Source of the DNA: Halomonas sp. ML-15
GTDB lineage: Bacteria > Pseudomonadota > Gammaproteobacteria > Pseudomonadales > Halomonadaceae
Length of the DNA stretch: 64,000 nt
Direction of reading: 5' to 3'
Assembly (NCBI RefSeq): GCF_014779595.1
Contig: NZ_JACXZT010000019.1
Coordinates: forward strand, 585,010 to 649,009
Position 1 is the stretch's first letter. Every line of letters starts with the position of its first letter. Below, piece after piece: positions 7,961 through 19,490 of the stretch. Position numbers and translations under genes: made by a program. The notes below the pieces were generated by a model. The model was not told the origin of the DNA. It ran no database searches and worked only from the letters and a program-made list of their open reading frames with translations.

Positions 7961-8812
7961 ATGCTTGCCTACCAGCACGCCTACCATGCCGGTAACTTTG
8001 CCGATGTGCACAAGCATCTGACGTTGCATGCGGTGACTCGACATCTATTACGTAAAGCGTCACCGGTTACGTATATCGATAGCCACGCCGGGCGAGGCCT
8101 TTACCCCTTGGGCGCCGCGGAGACGCGCAAGCTGCAGGAGTATCGCGACGGAGTAGCCCCCCTGTGGCAGAGGCGTGAGCGACTGCAAGGATCGAGCCCG
8201 CTGCTTGACGACTGGCTGGCGGCCTTGAGCGAGGCACAGCAGGGGGAAGGAGAGCTAAGCCATTACCCCGGCTCGCCGTGGTGGCTGGCTCGTACGCTGC
8301 GCGCTCAGGACCGGCTACAGCTGTTCGAGCTGCACCCCGGTGAACATGCTGAGCTCGAGCGTCAACCGCTGCCTGGCAATGCCAGGCGCAGCTTCGGCGA
8401 TGGTCTGAGCGGGTTGCGCCAGTGTGTGCCGGTATCCACGCCGCGACTATGCGTGTTGATTGACCCCAGCTATGAGCGAAAGCAGGAGTACCTTGAGGTC
8501 GCCGATGCGCTGTTGGAGATCGCTCGCAAGGTGCGGCATGCATTGGTGATGGTGTGGTACCCGCTGCTGCCGGCGGCGAGGCACCAGGCGCTGCTCGATG
8601 CACTGCGCGCCTCGGGCCTGCGCAAGCTGTGGCGCAGTGAGCTGGTGCGTCACGCACCCGGCGACAGCCGCCACGGCATGTACGGCAGCGGCATGCTGCT
8701 GTTGAATCCGCCGTGGGGGCTCGACGCCGCGCTTGGCGAGGCCCTTGAGCTGGTTGTCCCACTGTTTGGCGATCAGGCTCAGCAACGCGGCGAATGGTGG
8801 GTCGAAGAGTGA
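7961..8812 (+). CDS. rlmJ: 23S rRNA (adenine2030-N6)-methyltransferase
   Basis: 283 residues, the length of E. coli RlmJ (YhiR). It methylates A2030 of 23S rRNA using S-adenosylmethionine. The N-terminus MLAYQHAYHAGNFADVHKHL is characteristic of the family. DSHAGRG (40-46) forms part of the SAM site, and DPSYE (168-172) is the catalytic [DN]PP[YF]-type motif of base N-methyltransferases. It begins 12 bp after the preceding terminator with only a weak ribosome-binding site (GGTGA). Its stop lies 49 bp from the convergent mnmE stop. Confidence 0.93.
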   Translation: MLAYQHAYHAGNFADVHKHLTLHAVTRHLLRKASPVTYIDSHAGRGLYPLGAAETRKLQEYRDGVAPLWQRRERLQGSSPLLDDWLAALSEAQQGEGELSHYPGSPWWLARTLRAQDRLQLFELHPGEHAELERQPLPGNARRSFGDGLSGLRQCVPVSTPRLCVLIDPSYERKQEYLEVADALLEIARKVRHALVMVWYPLLPAARHQALLDALRASGLRKLWRSELVRHAPGDSRHGMYGSGMLLLNPPWGLDAALGEALELVVPLFGDQAQQRGEWWVEE

Positions 8813-8861
8813 CCAGCCGCATATTGTTGGGGTCTTGTGTGGCCACGCTGCCCAGATAGCG

Positions 8862-10232
8862 TCACTTGCCAATGCAGAAGCTGCCGAAGATCTCGCCGAG
8901 CAGATCGTCGGCGCTGAACTCCCCGGTGATCTCGCCGAGGGAGTGCTGGGCATCGCGTAGGTCTTCGGCGAGCAGCTCGCCCGCGCCGTAACCGGCCAGT
9001 TGGGCTTCGCCGTTGGCGAGGGCCTGCCGAGCGCGATCAAGGGCGTCCAGGTGACGCCGCCGTGCCGAGAACCGCCCCTCGGTAGTAGCGTTGAACCCCA
9101 TTACCGCTTTGAGATGTTCCTTGAGTGCATGGATGCCTGCGCCGGTCTTGGCCGAAATGCGAAGCACCGGGGTGCCGGCAGCATCATCGACACCCGCCGG
9201 CTCACGGCTGGTGTCGACCTTGTTGCGTACCAGCGTCAGGCGGTCAGGATCGGCCAGGCGTGCCACGAACTCGGGCCAGATGGCCATCGGATCGGTGGCG
9301 GCGGTAGTCGTGGCATCGACCAGCAGGAGCACCCGGTCGGCCTTGGCAATTTCTTCCCATGCGCGCGCTACGCCGATCTTCTCCACCGCGTCGGGGGTGT
9401 CGCGCAGCCCCGCGGTATCGATCACGTGCAGCGGCATGCCGTCGAGGTGGATATGCTCGCGGAGCACGTCACGGGTGGTGCCCTCGATCTCGGTGACGAT
9501 GGCGGTTTCCTGTTCGGTCAAGGCGTTGAGCAGGCTCGATTTGCCAGCATTGGGGCGCCCGGCGATCACGACACTCATGCCTTCGCGCATCAAGGCGCCC
9601 TGGCTGGCGGAACTGCGTACTTCGTTCAGTTCGGCCTTGACCTCATCGAGCATTGCCGCGACCTTGCCATCGGCCAGGAAGTCGATCTCCTCCTCGGGAA
9701 AGTCGATCGCCGCTTCGACGTACATGCGCAGCTCGATCAGGCGCTGTACCAGCGCCTCGACCCGCTGGGAAAAGGCGCCTTGCAGGGAGTGCAGGGCGTT
9801 CTCGGCGGCGGCCCGGGAGCTTGCCTCGATCAGATCGGCAATGGCTTCCGCCTGGGCCAGGTCGAGCTTGTCGTTGAGGAAAGCGCGTTCGGAAAACTCA
9901 CCCGGGCGGGCCAGGCGCGCGCCCAGCCCCACACAGCGTTCGAGCAGCAGATCCATGATCACTGGTCCGCCGTGGCCCTGGAGTTCCAGCACGTCTTCGC
10001 CGGTAAATGAATGGGGGCCGGCAAAGTAGAGCGCGATGCCTTCATCGATGTTGCCCTGTGTGCCCTGGAAGGGGCCGTAGTGGACGCGCCGCGGGGTTGG
10101 GCAGTGGCCTACCACGGCTTCAGCGATGGTGCCGCTGAGCGGCCCCGAGACGCGGATGATGCCTACGCCCCCGCGTCCGGGGGGCGTGGCCAGCGCGGCG
10201 ATGGTGTCCTGAGTATATAGGCGCTCGGGCAT
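8862..10232 (-). CDS. mnmE: tRNA uridine-5-carboxymethylaminomethyl modification GTPase MnmE
   Basis: 456 residues from ATG 10232, which has AGGA 8 nt upstream. An upstream in-frame ATG (10274) would add 14 residues that do not fit the family. MnmE with MnmG modifies wobble U34 of several tRNAs. The N-terminal folate-binding domain begins [26 protein letters not shown]. The G domain carries G1 GRPNAGKS (225-232), G2 GTTRD (251-255), G3 DTAGL (272-276) and G4 NKVD (337-340). The C-terminal CIGK (453-456) holds the essential Cys. It lies downstream of yidC in the usual rpmH-rnpA-yidC-mnmE order. Confidence 0.96.
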   Translation of the reverse strand: MPERLYTQDTIAALATPPGRGGVGIIRVSGPLSGTIAEAVVGHCPTPRRVHYGPFQGTQGNIDEGIALYFAGPHSFTGEDVLELQGHGGPVIMDLLLERCVGLGARLARPGEFSERAFLNDKLDLAQAEAIADLIEASSRAAAENALHSLQGAFSQRVEALVQRLIELRMYVEAAIDFPEEEIDFLADGKVAAMLDEVKAELNEVRSSASQGALMREGMSVVIAGRPNAGKSSLLNALTEQETAIVTEIEGTTRDVLREHIHLDGMPLHVIDTAGLRDTPDAVEKIGVARAWEEIAKADRVLLLVDATTTAATDPMAIWPEFVARLADPDRLTLVRNKVDTSREPAGVDDAAGTPVLRISAKTGAGIHALKEHLKAVMGFNATTEGRFSARRRHLDALDRARQALANGEAQLAGYGAGELLAEDLRDAQHSLGEITGEFSADDLLGEIFGSFCIGK

Positions 10233-10289
10233 CGGGAATTCCTGATCGTGGGAGACGAACATTGTCTCGGGCATGGCCCATAAACGCCA

Positions 10290-10312
10290 GACCCCCGCGT
10301 TGAGCGGGGGTC
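10290..10312 (-). terminator. G+C-rich hairpin between yidC and mnmE
   Basis: GACCCCCGC (10290-10298) pairs perfectly with GCGGGGGTC (10304-10312) around a 5-nt loop. On the minus strand it follows the yidC stop by about 20 bp. The downstream bases TGGCGTTTA do not form a U-tract, so it may attenuate rather than fully terminate transcription into mnmE. Confidence 0.5.
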
Positions 10313-10334
10313 CGGGAGTGGCATGGATGCTGAG

Positions 10335-12023
10335 TTACTTGGTCTTCATGCCCTTTCCAATGCTGGGGTCGTTCTCGATCTTGCGCGTGATCGCGTACTG
10401 CTGAGCGATCGAGATGCAGTTGTTGACCACCCAGTAGATGACCAGACCTGCCGGGAACCACAGGAAGAAGAAGGTGAAGACGATCGGCAGCATCTTCATG
10501 ATCTTGGCCTGCATCGGGTCCGGCGGCGTCGGGTTGAGCAACTGCTGAACGAACATCGAAGCGCCCATCAGGATCGGCAGGATGAAGAACGGGTCCTTCA
10601 CCGACAGATCCTGAATCCAGAACATGAACGGCGCATGTCGCAGCTCCACCGACTCGAGCAGCATCCAGTACAGGGCGATGAAGACTGGCATCTGTACCAG
10701 GATCGGCAGACAGCCACCCAGAGGATTGATCTTCTCTTTCTGGTAGAACTTCATCATCTCCTGGGACATCTTCTGGCGGTCGTCGCCATACTGCTCCTTG
10801 AGCCGCTGCATCTCCGGTCCCAGCTTGCGCATGCGGGCCATGGACTTGTAAGCCTTGGCCGAGAGCGGCCACATGACCAGCTTCACCACGATGGTCAGGA
10901 ATACGATCGACCAGCCCCAGTTGCCGATCAGGCTGTGGATCTGGTCCAGCAACCAGAACAGCGGGTTGGCAATGAACCATAGCCAGCCGAAGTCGACGGT
11001 CAGACGCAGGTTGGGGGCTACCTGCTCGAGACGCTCCTGGATCTTGGGGCCCATGTAGAGGGTGGCGCCCAGACGGCTTTCGCCCTCGGCGGCGATCTGC
11101 GTCGAGGGGCCGGCAAAGGCCGCTACGGTGCGATCGCGAGAGTCGGTGGTACCGTAGTAGAGGTTCTGCTGATTCTGTGCCGGCGCCCAGGCGGTAGTGA
11201 AGTAGTGCTGAATGATGGCCACCCAGCCGCCTTCCACGTCGCGGTTGTCGAGGCGGCCGCGGCGTATGTCATCGAAGTCGACCTTCTCGTAGCGATTGTC
11301 CGGCGAGGAGAAGGCTGCCCCCAGATAGGAGCTCATGCCGAGCGCTACGCCGCTGGTGGGGTCGGGACTATCGTCGCGTGCCAGCTGGCCGATAAAGCGG
11401 GCGGTTACCGGCTCATCGGTGTTGTTGGCCAGGTAGTAGTTGACGTCGACCGCATAGTTATCGCGTTCTAAGGTGTAGCGCTTGATGACGTCAACGCCGT
11501 TGACCTGCGCGGTGAGGTCGACGGTGAGACTGTCTTCCCCCTCCTCAAGGCGGTACTCGGTCTGCTCGACGTCGAAGCCAATGCGCCCCGAGTGGCCATC
11601 GAGCTGAAGGCCCGACTTGGCCACATAGCTGCGCGACTCGCTGTCCGAGAGCAGCACAAAGGGCCGATCAGAGTCCAACGTCAGCTTATGCTGGGGCAGC
11701 GCGGCATAAACGATATCGCCGCCCTGAGGGTCGATCCGTATGTCGAGCACGTCAGTGACGACCGCGATCAGGTCGCGGCTGCGTGTATCGCTCTCGGTAG
11801 CCTGGGGCAGTTCGCTTTCCACGGCCTCCTGATCGACGCTGGGAACGCTCAGGCCCCCATCCTCGTCGGGCTCACCGCTTTCGACCTGCGGGGCACCACC
11901 GTTGGTAAAGGTGGGGGCGTCCGGCTCAGGCGCTGCCTGGCCGTAATCCTGGTTCCACTGCACGACCAGCAGATATGCCAGTACGGCTAGCGGAACCAGC
12001 AGAAGTAGTCGTTTTACGTCCAT
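10335..12023 (-). CDS. yidC: Membrane protein insertase YidC
   Basis: 562 residues, typical for proteobacterial YidC. It inserts and folds inner-membrane proteins with or without SecYEG. An N-terminal anchor (VKRLLLLVPLAVLAYLLVV) is followed by a large acidic periplasmic beta domain (about 50-330). Next comes the conserved core: FGWLWFIANPLFWLLDQIH, a cytoplasmic hairpin (YKSMARMRKLGPEMQRLKEQ), GGCLPILVQMPVFIALYW and the C-terminal helices (FFFLWFPAGLVIYWVVNN). The gap to rnpA is only 97 bp, so the small yidD gene that often lies between them is absent here. Confidence 0.96.
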   Translation of the reverse strand: MDVKRLLLLVPLAVLAYLLVVQWNQDYGQAAPEPDAPTFTNGGAPQVESGEPDEDGGLSVPSVDQEAVESELPQATESDTRSRDLIAVVTDVLDIRIDPQGGDIVYAALPQHKLTLDSDRPFVLLSDSESRSYVAKSGLQLDGHSGRIGFDVEQTEYRLEEGEDSLTVDLTAQVNGVDVIKRYTLERDNYAVDVNYYLANNTDEPVTARFIGQLARDDSPDPTSGVALGMSSYLGAAFSSPDNRYEKVDFDDIRRGRLDNRDVEGGWVAIIQHYFTTAWAPAQNQQNLYYGTTDSRDRTVAAFAGPSTQIAAEGESRLGATLYMGPKIQERLEQVAPNLRLTVDFGWLWFIANPLFWLLDQIHSLIGNWGWSIVFLTIVVKLVMWPLSAKAYKSMARMRKLGPEMQRLKEQYGDDRQKMSQEMMKFYQKEKINPLGGCLPILVQMPVFIALYWMLLESVELRHAPFMFWIQDLSVKDPFFILPILMGASMFVQQLLNPTPPDPMQAKIMKMLPIVFTFFFLWFPAGLVIYWVVNNCISIAQQYAITRKIENDPSIGKGMKTK

Positions 12024-12120
12024 GAGGGTCCTGCCCGATGGGTAATGAACATTCTAACGGCGACATCAGCATCAGCGGTGCAGATACACACGAAAGCCTG
12101 CCAGGGGCAGGCTCGGGGCG

Positions 12121-12534
12121 TCACCGCGAAGACGGCAAAGGGGTGTCCTGACTGACGGCGGCCATCGACTGTTTGCGTACATCCTTTTCCAGACGCCGCC
12201 ACATGCCGTACAGCTGGCGATGCAGGGTGTCGTTGTCCAGTTCGTGTACGCCTCGCCGGGAGAGTACCACGATGTCGACAGCGGGAAGACGATGTTGCTG
12301 TAGGCGGATGGATTCGCGAACGAGTCGTTTCAAACGATTGCGATCCACGGCCAAGCGCACGTTCTTCTTGCTAAAGACCAGACCCACGCGCGGATGTCCC
12401 CGCGTATTGGGGCTTGCCAGAGCCAGCAGTCCTTTGCCGTGAATCTTGAACGCCGCGTGATCGAAGACGTGTCGGTACTCCCCGGCATTCAGCAGTCGCA
12501 GACGCCGGGGGAAGCCCAGACAGGACACTCGCAA
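12121..12534 (-). CDS. rnpA: Ribonuclease P protein component
   Basis: 137 residues. It is the protein cofactor of RNase P, which trims the 5' leaders of pre-tRNAs. The family signature RNRLKRLVRESIR spans 65-77, preceded by RVGLVFSKK. Seven bases separate it from the upstream rpmH stop, so the two are co-transcribed. The C-terminal 15 residues (after EKDVRKQ) are an unconserved extension. The next gene on this strand is yidC, 97 bp on. Confidence 0.95.
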   Translation of the reverse strand: MRVSCLGFPRRLRLLNAGEYRHVFDHAAFKIHGKGLLALASPNTRGHPRVGLVFSKKNVRLAVDRNRLKRLVRESIRLQQHRLPAVDIVVLSRRGVHELDNDTLHRQLYGMWRRLEKDVRKQSMAAVSQDTPLPSSR

Positions 12535-12541
12535 GCCGAGA

Positions 12542-12676
12542 TCAGGCGCTCAGACGCTTGCGGCCCTTGGCGCGACGACGCGCCAGAACGGCACGACCAT
12601 TCTTGGTCGCCATGCGGGCACGGAAGCCGTGCACGCGCTTGCGCTTGAGAACGCTGGGTTGAAAAGTGCGTTTCAT
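12542..12676 (-). CDS. rpmH: 50S ribosomal protein L34
   Basis: 44 residues: [14 protein letters not shown] at the start, then [29 protein letters not shown], which is full-length L34. It is highly basic and binds 23S rRNA in the large subunit. A sigma70-type promoter lies about 100 bp upstream. It is the first gene of the rpmH-rnpA-yidC-mnmE series and faces away from dnaA across the presumed origin. Confidence 0.97.
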   Translation of the reverse strand: MKRTFQPSVLKRKRVHGFRARMATKNGRAVLARRRAKGRKRLSA

Positions 12677-12773
12677 AACTATCGATTCCCACGTGGTTAA
12701 TTGGACGGAACGTCAATGGTGAGGTGCCCTGGCTCCGGCGGGGAACCCGGGGTAATTCGGTTCAAGACCGGGC

Positions 12774-12802
12774 ATTTTAGTGAATTCGGCCGGCGGGTGC
12801 AA
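12774..12802 (-). promoter_or_regulatory. Sigma70 promoter for rpmH-rnpA
   Basis: On the minus strand TTGCAC (12802-12797), a 17-bp spacer and TAAAAT (12779-12774), about 98 bp upstream of the rpmH start. Confidence 0.65.
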
Positions 12803-13133
12803 TTTTTCCTCACGCTCTATGCGCGATGCTGGGCTTCTGAGCAATAACCAGACACCTGTCGGGACGCGATGGCATGGCGGTGGGGCAGGAAAAATCTGTT
12901 ATCAAGTCTGGGGGTATTTTGTGGATAAAAATATTTAGTTGATATATTACAGTAAGTTGTGTAGCGCGCTAGTGAGCGTGAAATGCGATGGATATGTATC
13001 GCTCGTATCGTGTCGATTCTGATCGTCAAGCGGTAAGCAGGTGTCTGCATACTCGTTCTTTCGGCACTGATGCGCTGGTCTGGCACCCACCAGCCAGTCG
13101 AGTTTTCCACAGTGCCTGGGCGTCGCTTTGGCG

Positions 13134-13164
13134 TGTGGATAACTTGTGGCTTGAGCGATACAAT
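13134..13164 (+). promoter_or_regulatory. Candidate dnaA promoter overlapped by a DnaA box
   Basis: TGGATA (13136-13141), 17 bp, TACAAT (13159-13164), 34 bp before the dnaA GTG. The -35 hexamer lies inside the perfect DnaA box at 13134-13142, an arrangement expected for DnaA autorepression. The -35 match is modest (4 of 6). Confidence 0.5.
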
Positions 13165-13198
13165 GGCCGGTCATTCATCAACAGGATGGTGAGGTCGC

Positions 13199-14668
13199 GT
13201 GTCGGTCGCTCTTTGGCAACAATGTTTGGATTTTCTGCAGGACGAGCTTAACTCGCAGCAGTTCAACACCTGGATTCGCCCCCTCCAGGCGGAACAGGGG
13301 GAATCCAACGAACTCTGCCTGTTGGCGCCCAACCGTTTCGTGCGAGATTGGGTAAGCGACAAGTACATCAAGCGAATCAATGAATTGCTACGTGAGCTGG
13401 CGCCTACCAAGCCCCCCAAGGTGACACTCGTCGTGGGGAGTCGGCGTGCTGCACCCAGCCCCCAGACCCGTGAGCTCGGCAATCCTGTGTCCGCGGCGCC
13501 GCGTCAACCGGTTGCCCCGGCGGTGCATACGTCACCGCGCGGTGATCGCGGCGACGAGCGCGACATCGAGGCGCTTCGCGATGAGCCGTCGCGCAGCTCC
13601 TCGCGCGGCGGTGAACGTCAGGTTCAAGTCGAGGGCAGCCTCAAGCACCATACCGGCCTCAATGCCAATTTTACCTTCGAAACCTTTGTTGAGGGTAAAT
13701 CGAACCAGCTTGCACGCGCCGCCTCGAGGCAGGTATCGGAAAACCCTGGCGGTGCCTACAATCCCCTGTTCCTGTACGGCGGAGTGGGTCTGGGCAAGAC
13801 GCATCTGATGCATGCGGTGGGTAACGCCCTCGCTACACGGCGGCAGAATGCCAAGGTGGTCTATCTGCACTCAGAGCGCTTCGTAGCCGACATGGTCAAG
13901 GCGCTGCAGCTGAATGCCATCAACGACTTCAAGCGCTTCTACCGCAGCGTCGACGCTCTGCTGATCGATGATATCCAGTTCTTTGCTGGCAAGGAGCGCT
14001 CCCAGGAAGAGTTCTTCCACACCTTCAATGCGCTGCTTGAAGGGGGCCAGCAGATGATCCTGACCTCCGATAGATACCCCAAGGAAATCAGCGGTGTAGA
14101 AGAACGGCTCAAGTCGCGCTTCGGGTGGGGGTTGACCGTTGCCATCGAACCCCCGGAGCTCGAAACGCGAGTGGCGATACTGATGAAGAAGGCCGACCAG
14201 GCCAAGGTCGATCTACCTCACGATGCCGCTTTCTTCATTGCTCAGAAGATTCGTTCCAACGTGCGTGAGCTGGAGGGCGCCCTGAAGAAGGTGATCGCCG
14301 ACTCCCATTTCATGGGTAAGCCAATAACCCAGGACTTTATTCGCGAGTCGCTTAAGGACCTCCTGGCGCTGCAGGACAAGCAGGTGGGGGTCGACAATAT
14401 CCAGCGCACGGTGGCCGAGTACTACAAGATCAAGTTGGCCGACTTGCTTTCCAAGCGCCGTTCGCGTTCGGTTGCTCGGCCTCGCCAGGTCGCCATGGCA
14501 CTGGCGAAAGAACTGACCAACCATAGTCTGCCGGAGATTGGTGATGCCTTCGGCGGACGCGACCACACCACCGTATTGCACGCATGTCGCAAGGTGCAGT
14601 CGCTCAAGGAAGAAAGCGCGGACATCCGCGAGGACTACAAGAATCTGCTGCGGTTGCTGACCAGCTGA
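13199..14668 (+). CDS. dnaA: Chromosomal replication initiator protein DnaA
   Basis: 489 residues from a GTG start preceded by GGTGAGG. Domain I (1-80; [22 protein letters not shown]) is followed by a long variable Arg/Ser/Pro-rich linker (about 85-150). The AAA+ domain has Walker A GGVGLGKT (194-201) and Walker [10 protein letters not shown]. Domain IV, the DNA-binding domain, carries the signature [14 protein letters not shown] near 450-463. DnaA-ATP binds oriC boxes and melts the origin. It heads the dnaA-dnaN-recF-gyrB series and is probably autoregulated through the upstream DnaA boxes. Confidence 0.97.
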   Translation: MSVALWQQCLDFLQDELNSQQFNTWIRPLQAEQGESNELCLLAPNRFVRDWVSDKYIKRINELLRELAPTKPPKVTLVVGSRRAAPSPQTRELGNPVSAAPRQPVAPAVHTSPRGDRGDERDIEALRDEPSRSSSRGGERQVQVEGSLKHHTGLNANFTFETFVEGKSNQLARAASRQVSENPGGAYNPLFLYGGVGLGKTHLMHAVGNALATRRQNAKVVYLHSERFVADMVKALQLNAINDFKRFYRSVDALLIDDIQFFAGKERSQEEFFHTFNALLEGGQQMILTSDRYPKEISGVEERLKSRFGWGLTVAIEPPELETRVAILMKKADQAKVDLPHDAAFFIAQKIRSNVRELEGALKKVIADSHFMGKPITQDFIRESLKDLLALQDKQVGVDNIQRTVAEYYKIKLADLLSKRRSRSVARPRQVAMALAKELTNHSLPEIGDAFGGRDHTTVLHACRKVQSLKEESADIREDYKNLLRLLTS

Positions 14669-14715
14669 TCGCGGCGATGCAAGCCATCGAAACTCAGGAC
14701 AAGAGTGGAGCCTCC

Positions 14716-15819
14716 ATGAAATTTTCCATCTCCCGCGAAGCCTTGCTGCGCCCTTTGACGCTGGTCGCCGGCGTGGTCGAACGGCGCCAGACGCTGCCGG
14801 TGCTATCCAACGTGCTGATTCAGGTCAGTGCCGATGAGCTGTCGCTCACCGGTACAGATCTCGAGGTTGAGCTGATCGGTCGCACAGCGCCGATGCAGGT
14901 TGACCAGCCGGGGGCGGCTACCGTCCCTGCCCGTAAGCTGATGGATATCTGCAAGTCGCTACCCGAACAGGCCGAGATAAGCCTTGCGTTGGAAGAGGGG
15001 CGAGCGGTACTGCGCAGTGGGCGTTCGCGTTTTACCCTGTCGACGCTTCCAGTGGCGGAATTTCCCAATATCGAAGAGGGGCAGGGCAGCGTCGAGCTGA
15101 GCCTACCGCGCGGCACCCTCAAGCATTTGATCGACGCGACGTCCTTTGCCATGGCTCAGCAGGATGTGCGCTATTACTTGAATGGCATGCTGCTTGAGCT
15201 GCGCTCCAACCTGGTACGTACCGTGGCCACCGACGGCCACCGCCTGGCCGTATGTTCGCGGCCGGTAGAGATCAGCGTTGAGCCGGCCCAGAAGCTGATC
15301 GTGCCGCGTAAGGGGATTCTCGAGCTGGTACGCCTGTTGGATGACAGCGATGAACCGGTAAGCCTGACGCTCGGCGCCAGTCATGTGCGTGCCCATACCG
15401 GTGATTTCACCTTTACCTCCAAGCTGGTCGACGGAAAGTTTCCCGACTATGAGCGGGTGGTTCCGAGGGGGGGAGACAAGGTCTTTATCGCCGAGCGAGC
15501 CGAACTGCGTCAGGTGCTCTCGCGCACCTCGATTCTCTCCAACGAGAAGTACCGTGGGGTGCGGCTCCATCTGGAGGAAGGCAACCTGCGGGTCATGGCC
15601 AATAACCCTGAGCAGGAAGAGGCCGAAGAGAACGTGGCGGTCGAGTACAGTGGTGCCGCCATGGAGATCGGCTTTAACGTCGGCTATTTGATCGATGTGC
15701 TGGGGGTGCTCGATGAGGACCGCGTGCAGATGACTCTCGCCGACCCCAACAGCAGTGCGCTGATGGAGGAGCCCGGCGGCGGCGATGCAATGTATGTCGT
15801 CATGCCGATGCGCCTCTAG
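14716..15819 (+). CDS. dnaN: DNA polymerase III beta subunit (sliding clamp)
   Basis: 367 residues from ATG 14716, which has GGAG 5 nt upstream; the frame stays open into dnaA, but MKFSISREALLRPL is the classic start. The homodimeric ring tethers polymerase III to DNA. Conserved segments include TLPVLSNVLI, YYLNGMLLE, TDGHRLA and the C-terminal YVVMPMRL, which forms part of the protein-binding cleft. It begins 47 bp after the dnaA stop. Confidence 0.97.
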   Translation: MKFSISREALLRPLTLVAGVVERRQTLPVLSNVLIQVSADELSLTGTDLEVELIGRTAPMQVDQPGAATVPARKLMDICKSLPEQAEISLALEEGRAVLRSGRSRFTLSTLPVAEFPNIEEGQGSVELSLPRGTLKHLIDATSFAMAQQDVRYYLNGMLLELRSNLVRTVATDGHRLAVCSRPVEISVEPAQKLIVPRKGILELVRLLDDSDEPVSLTLGASHVRAHTGDFTFTSKLVDGKFPDYERVVPRGGDKVFIAERAELRQVLSRTSILSNEKYRGVRLHLEEGNLRVMANNPEQEEAEENVAVEYSGAAMEIGFNVGYLIDVLGVLDEDRVQMTLADPNSSALMEEPGGGDAMYVVMPMRL

Positions 15820-15842
15820 GCACGGGGCTTTACGCCACGCCT

Positions 15843-16973
15843 ATGACGATTGAACGTCTCGCCTTTCAGGGGCTGCGTAACCTGGCGCCCCTGGACCTGC
15901 GGCCTCACCCCGGAATTAACCTGGTTCTGGGAGCCAATGGCAGCGGTAAGACTAGCCTGCTGGAAGGTATTCATATCCTCGGCATGGGCCGCTCCTTTCG
16001 TACCCAGCAGCTTAAGCACGCCGTTGCCCACGACGATGACGCGCTGACGCTGCATGCACGACTAGCCGGTGATCCGCCTCTGCCGATCGGTATACGCCGC
16101 CAGCGCTCAGGAAGTGAGCTGGAGATGCGTATGGCCGGCGAGCGTGTCGCCCGTGTGGCATGCCTGGTCGACGCGCTTCCACTGCAGCTGATTAACCCTG
16201 ATGCCTTCCGCCTGCTTGAGGGGTCGCCATCGGCGCGCCGCGAGTTTCTCGACTGGGGCGTGTTTCACGTGAAACATGACTTTTTTGACGTCTGGAAGGG
16301 CGTGCGGCGGGCGCTGAAACATCGGAACGCGCTATTAAGGCATGGTAGAATGGACGACCGCTCCCTGTCAGTTTGGGAGCACGAATTAGCACAGTGGGGC
16401 GAACGGTTAGACGCCCTGCGTAGCGATTACATGGCCGCCTTCGTCCCCGTATTTGAAGAAACGTTGGCGGCACTGCTGCCTTTGCCTGGCTTGTCATTGC
16501 GTTATTCGCGAGGTTGGGATCGGCAGCGAGCGCTGTCGGATGTGCTTGGGCAGAGCAGGAAGAGCGATAGTCAGATGGGCTTTACTCAGCAAGGCCCTCA
16601 GCGAGCCGACCTGCGACTTCGGCTTGAGCGTAGGCCCGCGGTAGAGGTACTGTCCCGCGGCCAGCAGAAGCTCGTCGTCAGCGCATTAAAACTTGCTCAA
16701 GGACGGTTGCTTGAGCAGCAGACAGGACGCTCTTGCCTGTATCTGATCGATGATCTGCCTGCGGAGCTCGATGCACGACATCAGCAGGTGTTTTGCCAAT
16801 GGTTGGAAACAATGCGATGTCAGGCGTTCATCACCAGCGTCGAGCCCCAAGCTCTGTATGATGCCTGGCAGCCAGATACCCCTTTCAGTGTGTTTCACGT
16901 GAAACATGGCAAGGTCGTCCTGGATGACTCGGCGACAGTGACCCACGGAACGAAAGACTTCACGACGGAGTAG
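15843..16973 (+). CDS. recF: DNA replication/repair protein RecF (contains two parS-like sites)
   Basis: 376 residues. RecF is an SMC-like ATPase that, with RecO and RecR, loads RecA at gaps. Walker A GANGSGKTS spans 30-38; the ABC-type signature VLSRGQQKL and Walker B LYLIDDLPAELD lie in the C-terminal third. Two perfect 16-bp parS-type palindromes lie in the coding sequence. Each encodes FHVKH (residues 141-145 and 351-355), so two short identical peptides exist because of DNA-level constraint. The gene starts 23 bp after dnaN and ends 3 bp before gyrB. Confidence 0.96.
   Translation: MTIERLAFQGLRNLAPLDLRPHPGINLVLGANGSGKTSLLEGIHILGMGRSFRTQQLKHAVAHDDDALTLHARLAGDPPLPIGIRRQRSGSELEMRMAGERVARVACLVDALPLQLINPDAFRLLEGSPSARREFLDWGVFHVKHDFFDVWKGVRRALKHRNALLRHGRMDDRSLSVWEHELAQWGERLDALRSDYMAAFVPVFEETLAALLPLPGLSLRYSRGWDRQRALSDVLGQSRKSDSQMGFTQQGPQRADLRLRLERRPAVEVLSRGQQKLVVSALKLAQGRLLEQQTGRSCLYLIDDLPAELDARHQQVFCQWLETMRCQAFITSVEPQALYDAWQPDTPFSVFHVKHGKVVLDDSATVTHGTKDFTTE
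16261..16276. promoter_or_regulatory. parS: parS-like site 1 (inside recF)
   Basis: Perfect palindrome TGTTTCACGTGAAACA, matching the consensus ParB-binding parS site of chromosomal ParABS systems. It is embedded in recF codons 140-145. Confidence 0.85.
16891..16906. promoter_or_regulatory. parS: parS-like site 2 (inside recF, near its 3' end)
   Basis: Perfect palindrome TGTTTCACGTGAAACA, identical to site 1 and 630 bp away. It encodes the second FHVKH of RecF. Confidence 0.85.
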
Positions 16974-19397
<2,424 letters not shown>

Positions 19398-19413
19398 TGT
19401 TTCACGTGGAACA
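19398..19413. promoter_or_regulatory. parS: parS-like site 3 (immediately after gyrB)
   Basis: TGTTTCACGTGGAACA, one base off perfect dyad symmetry. It begins at the base after the gyrB stop codon. Confidence 0.85.
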
Positions 19414-19436
19414 TGTTGCTTAGCGCCAAGCAAGAG

Positions 19437-19466
19437 CCCCGACATCTTTCAATGTCGGGGTTTTTT
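19437..19466 (+). terminator. Rho-independent terminator after gyrB
   Basis: CCCCGACAT (19437-19445) pairs with ATGTCGGGG (19452-19460) around a 6-nt loop, followed by six T (19461-19466). Confidence 0.93.
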
Positions 19467-19490
19467 ATTGTCGGCACGGTATTGCCTTGG

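Larger units (their letters stand above)
12677..13198. other. oriC: rpmH-dnaA intergenic region: probable oriC / dnaA control region
   Basis: 522 bp without a gene. It contains two perfect DnaA boxes in reverse orientation (TGTGGATAA at 12920-12928 and 13134-13142) and one box with a single mismatch (TTTTCCACA at 13103-13111). An A+T-rich stretch at 12888-12965 is a possible unwinding element. In pseudomonads and relatives the chromosomal origin maps to exactly this interval. Only three boxes are obvious, so the full origin could include weaker boxes or lie elsewhere. Confidence 0.65.

Noticed and set aside
12014..12202. 62-codon minus-strand frame in the yidD position
   Set aside because: Its product lacks every YidD feature (no conserved Cys/Tyr-Pro-Ser-Cys region), and it overlaps the ends of both rnpA and yidC.
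12686..12705. CACGTG core near 12691 as a sixth parS
   Set aside because: Only CCACGTGG matches; the flanking bases do not fit the 16-bp parS palindrome.
12988..13251. 87-codon plus-strand frame in the rpmH-dnaA gap
   Set aside because: It overlaps the dnaA start in another frame, contains DnaA boxes and has no convincing start site.
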